From NCBI GenBank assembly GCA_009782405.1, contig WRJC01000006.1, positions 1 to 64,000 of the forward strand: DNA of 64,000 nucleotides. Reading direction: 5' to 3'. The notes under the pieces are model-generated. The model saw nothing but the letters and a program-made list of their open reading frames with translations, ran no database searches and was not told the origin of the DNA. Source of the DNA: Oscillospiraceae bacterium (GTDB lineage: Bacteria; Bacillota_A; Clostridia; Oscillospirales; WRJC01). Position numbers and translations under genes: made by a program. Positions within the stretch are counted from its first letter, which is position 1. Every line of letters starts with the position of its first letter. Shown here one piece after another: positions 16,689-24,984 of the stretch.

Positions 16689-17231
16689 ATGAACGATTTT
16701 TTGGATAACTTGGGCAAAACAGTAAACGAGACGGCGAAAAAGGCGATGAAAGCTTCAGGGGATTTTTTGGAGCTCACGAAGACATCTCTGGGCATAAAAT
16801 TCGACGAAGCGAAACGGGACAGTTTTTTTAGGGAAATCGGCAAAATAGTTTATGGCAGCTATAAAAATTCGCCGGAAGGCGTTTCAGACGAAATTTCGGA
16901 TTTTTGCGAATGCATAGATGAAATCGAAAACTCGATCAAAGCCCAAAAAATCAAAGCGGCGTCGTTGAAAAACAAAAAATATTGCTCGGATTGCGGCGTG
17001 ATATTGGAAAAATCAGTCAACTACTGCTATTCATGCGGGGCGAAACAACCCGAAATCGAAGCCGAAGAAGAAATATGCTGCGATGAATGCTGCTGCAATG
17101 CGCAAAAAGAGCCGGAGTGCGATTGCGAAGATGAATGCTGCTGCGAACCGGAATGCGATTGCGAACCGGAGTGCGATTGCGAAAATGAATGCTGCTGCGA
17201 AAGCGGCGAAGAGGAAAAAAACGATCAATAG
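16689..17231 (+). CDS. Zinc-ribbon protein with Cys/Asp/Glu-rich repeat tail
   Basis: 180 residues. Residues 1-95 are helical and Lys/Glu rich without a membrane segment; ~98-120 form a zinc ribbon (YCSDCGVILEKS, YCYSCGAKQPE). The final 55 residues are a low-complexity tail built from CDCEPE- and CCC-type units, with about 20 Cys interleaved with acidic residues, suggestive of metal binding or sequestration (inference). A GGAGG box precedes the ATG and a strong terminator follows. Family beyond the zinc ribbon is unknown. Confidence 0.7.
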   Translation: MNDFLDNLGKTVNETAKKAMKASGDFLELTKTSLGIKFDEAKRDSFFREIGKIVYGSYKNSPEGVSDEISDFCECIDEIENSIKAQKIKAASLKNKKYCSDCGVILEKSVNYCYSCGAKQPEIEAEEEICCDECCCNAQKEPECDCEDECCCEPECDCEPECDCENECCCESGEEEKNDQ

Positions 17232-17247
17232 CAAACAGCAAAAAGAG

Positions 17248-17276
17248 GAGGCGCCATTTTGGCGCCTCTGTTTTTT
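17248..17276 (+). terminator. Intrinsic terminator after the Cys-rich gene
   Basis: An 8-bp stem GAGGCGCC/GGCGCCTC with a five-base loop (17248-17268), then TGTTTTTT. Confidence 0.88.
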
Positions 17277-17281
17277 GCATA

Positions 17282-17337
17282 TGAACTTCGTTCATATTTG
17301 TTCTTTGATTTTATGCAAGCATGCGCATGAACTGCAT
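17282..17337. repeat. 56-bp direct repeat, copy 1
   Basis: Identical over 56 bp to 17387-17442. It contains a TGAACTTCGTTCA palindrome at one end and a TGCAAGCATGCGCATGAACTGCAT block at the other. A similar sequence in the opposite orientation is present at 58403-58438. Confidence 0.9.
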
Positions 17338-17386
17338 GATCGATCGGCGTGAACTGCATGTTAACTGCGTTAACATTCGTTACACG

Positions 17387-17442
17387 TGAACTTCGTTCAT
17401 ATTTGTTCTTTGATTTTATGCAAGCATGCGCATGAACTGCAT
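17387..17442. repeat. 56-bp direct repeat, copy 2, with an adjoining palindrome
   Basis: Second perfect copy, beginning 105 bp after the first. It is directly followed by TGAACGC-TTT-GCGTTCA (17444-17460), whose last bases form the stop codon of the response regulator gene on the minus strand. The 49 bp between copies holds further variants (GAACTGCATGTTAACTGCGTTAAC). Confidence 0.9.
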
Positions 17443-17457
17443 ATGAACGCTTTGCGT

Positions 17458-18159
17458 TCATATTTGTTCATGTATCTTATATCCAATATTTCTTTTAGTC
17501 ACTATGGAAAAACCGCAGAGTTCGGATTTTATCTTCTTGCGCAGATAGGACATGAAAACTTCCACTATGTTCACGCTCATGTTGACCCCTTCGCTTTGTT
17601 CGCGCCCCCATAGTTTTTGCAGGATTTTTTCTTTTGTCACCGGAGCCTCAGGATTTTGCGAGAGCAGTTCCAATATGCCGGTTTCTTTCAAGGTGAGGGT
17701 GACCGAGGAGCTGTAGTTCTTTCCGAAATACAATTCGCCCCTCCTGGGCAAAAATTTCGCCTTTCCGATGGTTATTTCTTCCGTTTGCGCCATCGACACA
17801 TTGTTTCGCCTGCCAAGCGCGCGTATCCTGGCCATGAGTTCTTCGGTGGCGAACGGTTTTGTGAGATAATCGTCCGCGCCCGCATCGAGCCCCTCGACTT
17901 TTTCGGCGGTGGAATTTTTGGCGGTCAAAAACATTATTGGCGTATTTATGCCCATTTCGCGTATGTTTTTCACCACCGCGACCCCGTCGCAGTCGGGCAG
18001 CGCCCTGTTGAGGATCACGACGTCGTACAAACCGCCCTTCATCATTTCCTCGCCGGATTTCCCGTCATAAGCCGCATCGGCTTCATACTTGTTTTTTTTG
18101 AACAGCAGGAGCAGCGCGACCGACAGATTCACATTGTCCTCGACAAGCAGCAACCTCAT
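17458..18159 (-). CDS. OmpR/PhoB-type response regulator lacking the phospho-acceptor aspartate
   Basis: 233 residues: receiver domain (1-~118) and winged-helix DNA-binding domain (~135-230, VTLTLKETGILELL, VFMSYLRKKI). The receiver keeps the acidic pocket (Glu7, Asp8), Thr79 and Lys101 in TKPF, but the position of the phosphorylated Asp is Asn51 in VVILNRALP. This was confirmed on the DNA (AAC codon). It is thus likely phosphorylation-independent or constitutively active. No histidine kinase is adjacent. The gene is last in a minus-strand run with an SLH protein 35 bp upstream. Its last codons and TGA fall inside the repeat region. Confidence 0.85.
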   Translation of the reverse strand: MRLLLVEDNVNLSVALLLLFKKNKYEADAAYDGKSGEEMMKGGLYDVVILNRALPDCDGVAVVKNIREMGINTPIMFLTAKNSTAEKVEGLDAGADDYLTKPFATEELMARIRALGRRNNVSMAQTEEITIGKAKFLPRRGELYFGKNYSSSVTLTLKETGILELLSQNPEAPVTKEKILQKLWGREQSEGVNMSVNIVEVFMSYLRKKIKSELCGFSIVTKRNIGYKIHEQI

Positions 18160-18194
18160 TTTGTTTTTCCTCCAAAAATTTTATCTGCGCCCTA

Positions 18195-19349
18195 TTATTT
18201 TGCCCTGATTTCGATTGTGAACGGGCTGGATTCGCCTTTGTCGTCCAAGCGCGTGCCGCCGGCGTGAAGTTCGGTGAAATTTCCCTCAAGGTCGAAATAC
18301 ACATTGACGATCGCATCGACAGTTTCGGCTTTCAACGTTAGTGTCCAAACAATTTCGTCGTTTATGATTTCTTTGATTTTTGTTTGCACCGCATCCGGGG
18401 TGATGTAGGAAAAAAGCCCGAGAAGTTCCGGCAATCCCACGCTGCTTTCAATGGTTCCGCTTAAAAATCCCGCAGAAAGTTTGGTAACGAACGCATTAAG
18501 GTCTTCTTCGGTGAGTTCCTCGGGCTCATCCTCCGGTTCATCCTCCGGTTCATCCTCAGGCTCATCTTCGGGCTCATCCTCAGGTTCTTCATCCGGCTCT
18601 TCCTCGGGTTCTTCGTCAGGCTCTTCATTTGGAACTTCTTCGGGTTCGTATATAAAGGCGTTCGCAAGGAAAACCTGTGCGGCTTCCCCGCTGACCGCCC
18701 CGTCATCCACGAGTTTTGCGATCAGCATTATTTGCGCGTCTTTTACATCCGCCAGCAAAGCGCTGTACATTATATAGACGCAGGCGGCGCGGGTAAATTC
18801 ATGTTCGCTGTATGCCACAAACGTTTCGTCGAGCAAATTTGCTTCTGCGGCGAAAATAACGGAATTTTCATATGTGAAGTCCGCCGAATCCCCAATGTCG
18901 GCATAACCGAGCGCCCTGAGCACAAATGTGCAGAACATCTGCGCATTGCAAAGATCCTTGGAACCGAACAAATCGGCGCCAATCCCCAAAGTCAGCCCGT
19001 TCGCGTACAAATAGCCCACATACGGATCCGCCCAAGCGAAAACGTCCGTAAAAGGGTGCGCGTTGTTTTCCTCTACTGCCTGTGGTTCTTTGCCGAGCAG
19101 CCGAACGAGCATCGTGGCGGCTTCATCCCTCGTCGGAGCCCTGTCGAGCTCGTAGCCGCTTCCGGTTCCCATGAACAGTCCGAGAGCTTTGAGCGCGTTT
19201 GCGTATGCCTCGAAAATGTCTTCATCTTCCGGTTCTTCATTTGCCAAATCCTCATTTTCCGCGGCCTGGACGCTTGCGGCGAATACCGCGAACAGCGAGG
19301 CGAACATGGCCAAAATGAGAACCAATGCCAAAAATTTTTTTGCTTTCAT
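18195..19349 (-). CDS. Secreted SLH-domain surface protein with Pro-Glu-Asp repeats
   Basis: 384 residues: signal peptide (about 1-30, ending in SVQA), then SLH-like repeats (ALGLFMGTGSGYELDRAPTRDEAATMLVRLL; HPFTDVFAWADPYVGYLYANGL; LCNAQMFCTFVLRAL), then a highly acidic linker built of EPEDEPEDE units, and a C-terminal domain of about 110 residues of unknown function (LTLKAETVDAIVNVYFDLEGNFTELHAGG). SLH domains bind secondary cell-wall polymers, anchoring the protein outside the cell. The ATG at 19349 follows a GGGAG box; an earlier TTG in frame is less likely. It is probably cotranscribed with the response regulator downstream. Confidence 0.78.
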   Translation of the reverse strand: MKAKKFLALVLILAMFASLFAVFAASVQAAENEDLANEEPEDEDIFEAYANALKALGLFMGTGSGYELDRAPTRDEAATMLVRLLGKEPQAVEENNAHPFTDVFAWADPYVGYLYANGLTLGIGADLFGSKDLCNAQMFCTFVLRALGYADIGDSADFTYENSVIFAAEANLLDETFVAYSEHEFTRAACVYIMYSALLADVKDAQIMLIAKLVDDGAVSGEAAQVFLANAFIYEPEEVPNEEPDEEPEEEPDEEPEDEPEDEPEDEPEDEPEDEPEELTEEDLNAFVTKLSAGFLSGTIESSVGLPELLGLFSYITPDAVQTKIKEIINDEIVWTLTLKAETVDAIVNVYFDLEGNFTELHAGGTRLDDKGESSPFTIEIRAK

Positions 19350-19401
19350 AAACAACAATCTCCCTTTGAAACTTATAAAATTTTAATTGGCGCATCAAAC
19401 A

Positions 19402-19971
19402 TCAAGCATTTATCAGCCCTATATTCCCGTCGTCGCGCCTGTATACCACGCTTGCCGCTTCTGTCTCGGCATTTAAAAAAAACAGGAATTTGTATTCCAA
19501 AACTTCCATTTGCAGTATGGCTTCATCGATGCTCATGGGCTGCGGCTTTCCTTCGGCCTTTATCACCTTGTAGTCAGGTTCGTCGCCGGCATCCGGGGCT
19601 GGGCGGCCCATCAGTTCATCGTCGGTGACGATGTCCAAAATATCTTTTTTGAGGCCGCTGCCCTTGACTCTGGATCTGTGCATGCGCGTTTTGTATTTGT
19701 CGATCTGGCGTTCGAGTATGTCCATGCATTTGTCGATTCCGCCTAAAATCCCGTCAGCCGTTACCGCTTCCGCGTGTATTTGATAGTTCAGATAAGGCAT
19801 ATCGACGTCAACTCTCGTAAACGGCTTTTTTTCGGATGCCTTTACGACAACGGGCTGATCTTCGCCTTGTTTCTGGCTGTGTTTTTTCAGCCTCTGGGTG
19901 ATCTTTTTTTCCGCTGTCTGTTCGATGTCCGGGGTGATCCTTATGTCTTTCGAAGTTATTTTTACCGTCAT
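19402..19971 (-). CDS. hpf: Long-form ribosome hibernation promoting factor
   Basis: 189 residues. The N-terminal S30AE domain (MTVKITSKDIRITPDIEQ, then HAEAVTADGILGGIDKCMDILERQI) is followed by a linker and the C-terminal dimerisation domain (MSIDEAILQMEVL, VVYRRDDGNIGLI) that makes it the long form, able to pair 70S ribosomes into 100S dimers in stationary phase. Length and both domains fit the family. It lies between a zinc-ribbon membrane protein and an SLH protein on the minus strand. Confidence 0.93.
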   Translation of the reverse strand: MTVKITSKDIRITPDIEQTAEKKITQRLKKHSQKQGEDQPVVVKASEKKPFTRVDVDMPYLNYQIHAEAVTADGILGGIDKCMDILERQIDKYKTRMHRSRVKGSGLKKDILDIVTDDELMGRPAPDAGDEPDYKVIKAEGKPQPMSIDEAILQMEVLEYKFLFFLNAETEAASVVYRRDDGNIGLINA

Positions 19972-19995
19972 TTTTTTGTCCCTCCTGCAAAATTT

Positions 19996-21411
19996 TCACT
20001 GCAAGTCATAATCGCCATAGCCGTCGCCGCGATTGTCGGCGTTTTTTTCGGCTTTTTTCATGAAACTCTCGATTTCGCCCGCATCCGGCTTCACGCTGTC
20101 GTGGCCGGACAATGCGATGGTGAAGGAAAAGGAGGCGACACCGTCCACGAGCCCGTATTCTCCCGAAGAAACGTCATATTCCCAATCGTAGGTTTTCATG
20201 TCAAAGCTCACGGCGAGTTTTTCCAATATGCGGTTCTTTGAAACCGTGACCGTGAACTTTATTTCGTTTTCTTCGTCGCTTATCTCTTCGAGGGCGTTTC
20301 TCAGGCTGTACGAAGCAAAGTTCAGAAATTCGTCGAGCGTCATCTTCTGGGCGCCCGCCAAATCTTCGAGCAGGGCGGAGATTTCGGGATATTTGGGCAC
20401 GCTTTCTATGATATATTTCATCAAGGCCTTGATCAGCTTGATTGGGTTTACGGAATATTTATACGTGGTGGAGCCATTTTCCTTGGATATTTCCGGCCCC
20501 GAAACAAACTCGCCCAGAACGGCTTCTTTTTCGCATTCGACATACAAAAATTTTTCGAACATTTTGTTTAATTCTTCGCCTATCGCGGGCAGTTTGCCCA
20601 AATATTCGGAAATGTCAAGATCGCCTTCGATTCCAAAATCGCCAAAATCCTCGAGGCCGCCGAAGCCGTCGAGATAATCCGAAGAATTTTCCGATATTTT
20701 TTTGCCTATCCGTTCAAACTCGCCGTAGTTGATCCGCCCGTTTTTGATGAAATTGTTGGCATCTACGCCAAGTTCTTCGATATCGACGCCCATTTGCGAA
20801 AGCATATCGTAAAAATTCCCGAGAATATCCTGAATGTTTACGTATTCGTACAATTCCTCGTCGCCCCAATATTCGGAAACCGACCGGCTGTAAACGCCGA
20901 AAAAGCCATTGTGAAAAACCGCCCTGCCATCCATTCGGGAACTATCGTCTTCGATGTCCGCTTTTATTTCTAATATGGAGTTTTGCAAATCCTTGCCGAG
21001 GGCCAAAAACCCGCTCAAGGCGAATTTCCCCTCATCGCCTTGGCTTGCCGTTATTTTGTATTCGAAGCTCGACAAGCTGCCCGCATTTTCGATGGCATCC
21101 AACATGACGGCCAAGCAGTTGTCCGCTTTGGGCTTGGATCCGGCGAAAAGTTTCGGGATAAACAAGAACCCCGCCGCCCCTACGCCCAGGATTACAACCG
21201 CGGCGGCGACTATCGAAACGATTTTGGCTATGGCCGGTTTTTTCGCGGGGGCAACCGGTTCGAGGGTTATCGTCGTTTGGCTCGGCGGAGGCCCTTCATA
21301 TGGGTTCTGGGCCGGCGAAAGCTTTTCGGGCGCGGCTATCTGCCCGGCCCCGCATTTGGCGCAAAATTTCGCGTCGTCTTTCACTTGCGCCCCGCATTCA
21401 TTGCAGTACAT
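19996..21411 (-). CDS. Zinc-ribbon membrane-anchored protein with large extracellular domain
   Basis: 471 residues. The N terminus is a zinc ribbon (MYCNECGAQVKDDAKFCAKCGAG), followed by a Pro-rich segment, a single membrane helix (about residues 65-90, IVSIVAAAVVILGVGAAGFLF) and ~380 residues outside the membrane. That domain contains long amphipathic stretches resembling lipoprotein-like structural proteins of Clostridia (ALSGFLALGKD, FEKFLYVECEKEAV). I do not recognise a precise family. ATG 21411 is preferred since AGGTG lies before it and the zinc ribbon starts there. It is 24 bp upstream of hpf. Confidence 0.65.
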   Translation of the reverse strand: MYCNECGAQVKDDAKFCAKCGAGQIAAPEKLSPAQNPYEGPPPSQTTITLEPVAPAKKPAIAKIVSIVAAAVVILGVGAAGFLFIPKLFAGSKPKADNCLAVMLDAIENAGSLSSFEYKITASQGDEGKFALSGFLALGKDLQNSILEIKADIEDDSSRMDGRAVFHNGFFGVYSRSVSEYWGDEELYEYVNIQDILGNFYDMLSQMGVDIEELGVDANNFIKNGRINYGEFERIGKKISENSSDYLDGFGGLEDFGDFGIEGDLDISEYLGKLPAIGEELNKMFEKFLYVECEKEAVLGEFVSGPEISKENGSTTYKYSVNPIKLIKALMKYIIESVPKYPEISALLEDLAGAQKMTLDEFLNFASYSLRNALEEISDEENEIKFTVTVSKNRILEKLAVSFDMKTYDWEYDVSSGEYGLVDGVASFSFTIALSGHDSVKPDAGEIESFMKKAEKNADNRGDGYGDYDLQ

Positions 21412-21431
21412 AAAATCACCTGTTTCTTTCT

Positions 21432-22286
21432 TCAATTACACTTAAAATCTTTGACAAATCCCACGCTTTCGAATATATATTTCGGGGAATAGGAAAAATT
21501 TTTCACGGTTTCAATGGACGAAACGCCGGACAATACCAAAACGGTGTCAATTTCGGATTCTATGCCGGCAATTATGTCGGTGTCCATCCGGTCGCCTATT
21601 ATCGCCATTTCGGAAGCCCGGCAGTCGAGTATCCGCTTTCCGTTGCGCATCATGAAAGGGTTCGGCTTGCCCACGTAGTATGCGTGCCTGCCGGTGGTGA
21701 GCTCGATGGGCGAAACCAAGGCGCGGCAAGCGGGGACTATCCCGTCTTCGGTGGGGCCGGTGAGATCCGGGTTCGTGCCGATCAGCTTCGCGCCGTTCTG
21801 TACCAATTTCACCGCCCTGAGGATATTTTGGTAATTGTAGTTTTTGGTTTCTCCGACGATGACATAATCGGGGCTCACGTCGTTTGGCATGATCCCGGCT
21901 TCGTAGAGCGCGTTGAACAGCCCCGCTTCGCCGATGACATAGGCGGTGCAGCCCGGAGATTGGTTTTTCACGAAGGCGGCGGTGGCGAGCGCGCTCGTGT
22001 AGAAATGAGATTCGTCCACTTCAAGCCCCAGCCGCGCGAGTTTTTGCTGCAGCTCCATCGGGGAGCGTTCGCTCGAATTTGTCAGGAACAGGAACTTTTT
22101 GTCTTCCCGCGCCAGCCATTCGACGAAATCCATCGCCCCCGGCAGAAGATTGTTGCCGTGATATATCACGCCGTCCATGTCGCACAAAAAAGCTTTTTTT
22201 GACCGGATCGAATCTATGGCTTGATTGTTGATTTTGCATCTCCCCTTTTTTTCAATTGCATGAATTGCATGGCTGATTGTATCCAT
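21432..22286 (-). CDS. NagD-like HAD family IIA sugar phosphatase
   Basis: 284 residues as drawn. HAD motif I is FLCDMDGVIYHG, motif II FLTNSS, motif III region YYVGKPNPFMM, motif IV AIIGDRMDTDI. This subfamily dephosphorylates small sugar phosphates or nucleotides. The start is uncertain: the in-frame ATG at 22286 has no Shine-Dalgarno box, whereas a GGGGAG box sits before an ATG at 22239 that is out of frame. Loss of one A from an AAAA run after that ATG would join it to the HAD frame. This may be an assembly error, a real frameshift or a leaderless start. Confidence 0.82.
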   Translation of the reverse strand: MDTISHAIHAIEKKGRCKINNQAIDSIRSKKAFLCDMDGVIYHGNNLLPGAMDFVEWLAREDKKFLFLTNSSERSPMELQQKLARLGLEVDESHFYTSALATAAFVKNQSPGCTAYVIGEAGLFNALYEAGIMPNDVSPDYVIVGETKNYNYQNILRAVKLVQNGAKLIGTNPDLTGPTEDGIVPACRALVSPIELTTGRHAYYVGKPNPFMMRNGKRILDCRASEMAIIGDRMDTDIIAGIESEIDTVLVLSGVSSIETVKNFSYSPKYIFESVGFVKDFKCN

Positions 22287-22319
22287 GCATATCTATTGTA
22301 TCAGGCAAAATGGAATATA

Positions 22320-23276
<957 letters not shown>

Positions 23277-23325
23277 GTTGAATGCCTCCCGTAAAATTAA
23301 TGTTGATGATTTGGAATCTAAGTAT

Positions 23326-23354
23326 ATTATAGACCAAAACGATTAAAATGTCAA
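23326..23354 (-). promoter_or_regulatory. Promoter of the CBM9-like surface protein
   Basis: On the minus strand TTGACA (23354-23349), a 17-bp spacer and TATAAT (23331-23326). Confidence 0.8.
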
Positions 23355-23392
23355 TGGTTTTTCAATTTTTTTGAATTTTCTTTTCTTGCAAG

Positions 23393-23421
23393 TTGACAAA
23401 GCGGAATATATGTAATATAAT
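23393..23421 (+). promoter_or_regulatory. Promoter of the serine hydrolase/lipoprotein/sulfatase/GH2 block
   Basis: TTGACA (23393-23398), a 17-bp spacer and TATAAT (23416-23421). It diverges from the promoter at 23326-23354, with the two -35 boxes 38 bp apart. Confidence 0.82.
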
Positions 23422-23467
23422 GTGTGTGGGAAGATGGGAATATTGTAAAAATTAAGGAGGTCAATGC

Positions 23468-24964
23468 ATGGTTTTAAAAACAAATACGCCGGAAAATTTG
23501 GGCATTCCGTCAGATGCGATACAAAGGTACATAGAGCATCTCGAACAAAGAAAGCTGTGCCTGCACAGTTTCATGATTTTGCGCCGCGGCGAAATTGCCG
23601 CAGAGGGATATTATCCGCCGTTTGGGCCCGACACCCTCCACAGGATGTATTCGCAGAGCAAAACTTTTGTCTCCGTGGCAATCGGGCTCTTGATGGATGA
23701 GGGAAAACTCAAGCCAACCGACAAAGTCGCGGATTTTTTCCCGGAATACCAACCGGCGGATATGCACGAATTCGTGGCGGGCATGACGGTAGGCGACCTG
23801 CTCATGATGGCGACAGCTTATGATTGGACCACTTACGGCAAAGACGACAAAAATTGGGTATGGACTTTTTTGAACAGGGAACCGTCGCATAAAGGGGGAA
23901 CGGTTTTTTTGTACGACACTTCGGGGACAGTCATGCTCAATGGAATTGTCGAGAAGCTGACAAAAAAAAGCCTGCTTGACTATATGCGCCCGAAACTGCT
24001 CGACCATCTGGGATTTTCAGAGGGGGCGTGGTGCATCGAACGCCCGGAAGGCGGGGCATGGGGTGGTTCCGGAGTCATTTGCTCTACTCATGACATGGCT
24101 AAATTCGCGCTGTTCCTGCAAAATGGGGGCAAGTGGGGCGAAAAGCAGCTTTTGTCGGAAGATTACGTCAAGCAGGCCACATCGGCCAAAATAGACAACA
24201 GGCTTTCGACTTCAAGCCCCGAGCTGCAATTCGGATATGGCTACCAGATATGGCGCACTCGCAACAACGGCTTTGCCATGGTGGGCATGGGGAGCCAGCT
24301 GACCGTATGCGTGCCGGACAGGGATTTGATATTCCTGAATACTGCGGACACGCAAATCATACCGCACGCCAACGATATTATTTTAGACGCTTTCTGGACT
24401 GACGTTTATCCGCGCATAGCCGAAGGAAACGAAGTTTTGCCCGAAAACGGGGAAGCTTTCAAAAATTTGAAAAACAAACTCGGAAATCTGGAATTTTTGC
24501 CCGTTGAGGGGAACCCCACATCGGAAATGTCCCGCAATTTGTACAGCGGCAAAAAATATGCGCTCGGAAAAAACCGCATGGGCATATCGGAGGCGCAGTT
24601 TGTTTTTGAGGGCGGCAAAGGTACCATGAAGTATCGGAACGCGACGGGGAACCATGAAATTGATTTCGGAATCTGCCGCTATGAATGCGGGGAATTTCCC
24701 GAGACCCATTATTTCGGCAAAAAGATAGGGGTCCCAAGGGGGAGCGGGTATAGGTACAAGGCGTCGGGCGCGTGGTTTGACCGCGACACATTGGCGATTT
24801 ATCTGTACATCATCGACGATTATTTCGGCACGCTGAAAATCAACGTGAAATTCGACAGCGAAGAAAATGGGATCACTTTGTCCATGAGCAAGGTCGCCGA
24901 ATGGTTTTTGGACGAATATGACGGGATAGCCGTCGGGAAACTTTGCCGGGATGGGCAAAATTGA
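23468..24964 (+). CDS. Beta-lactamase-family (class C-like) serine hydrolase
   Basis: 498 residues without a signal peptide. The serine-active SxxK motif appears in RMYSQSKTFVSVAIG; later elements are a YDTSG block in the position of the Tyr motif and FAMVGMGSQLTV near the third motif. Such enzymes are commonly esterases or peptidases rather than true beta-lactamases. A C-terminal region of about 170 residues is less typical. A GGAGG box lies before the ATG at 23468. It leads an operon with a solute-binding lipoprotein, sulfatase and GH2 enzyme, so deacylation of a carbohydrate is a plausible role (inference). Confidence 0.82.
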   Translation: MVLKTNTPENLGIPSDAIQRYIEHLEQRKLCLHSFMILRRGEIAAEGYYPPFGPDTLHRMYSQSKTFVSVAIGLLMDEGKLKPTDKVADFFPEYQPADMHEFVAGMTVGDLLMMATAYDWTTYGKDDKNWVWTFLNREPSHKGGTVFLYDTSGTVMLNGIVEKLTKKSLLDYMRPKLLDHLGFSEGAWCIERPEGGAWGGSGVICSTHDMAKFALFLQNGGKWGEKQLLSEDYVKQATSAKIDNRLSTSSPELQFGYGYQIWRTRNNGFAMVGMGSQLTVCVPDRDLIFLNTADTQIIPHANDIILDAFWTDVYPRIAEGNEVLPENGEAFKNLKNKLGNLEFLPVEGNPTSEMSRNLYSGKKYALGKNRMGISEAQFVFEGGKGTMKYRNATGNHEIDFGICRYECGEFPETHYFGKKIGVPRGSGYRYKASGAWFDRDTLAIYLYIIDDYFGTLKINVKFDSEENGITLSMSKVAEWFLDEYDGIAVGKLCRDGQN

Positions 24965-24984
24965 TAATTGAAGGAGGGGATGGC

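Noticed and set aside
17282..17442. Possible CRISPR array
   Set aside because: Only two 56-bp copies with a 49-bp spacer that itself holds related palindromes, and no cas genes; palindromic dispersed repeats are a better fit.
18451..18777. Plus-strand frame encoding Gly-Ser repeats
   Set aside because: It is the antisense of the Pro-Glu-Asp linker in the SLH protein, not an independent Gly-Ser protein.
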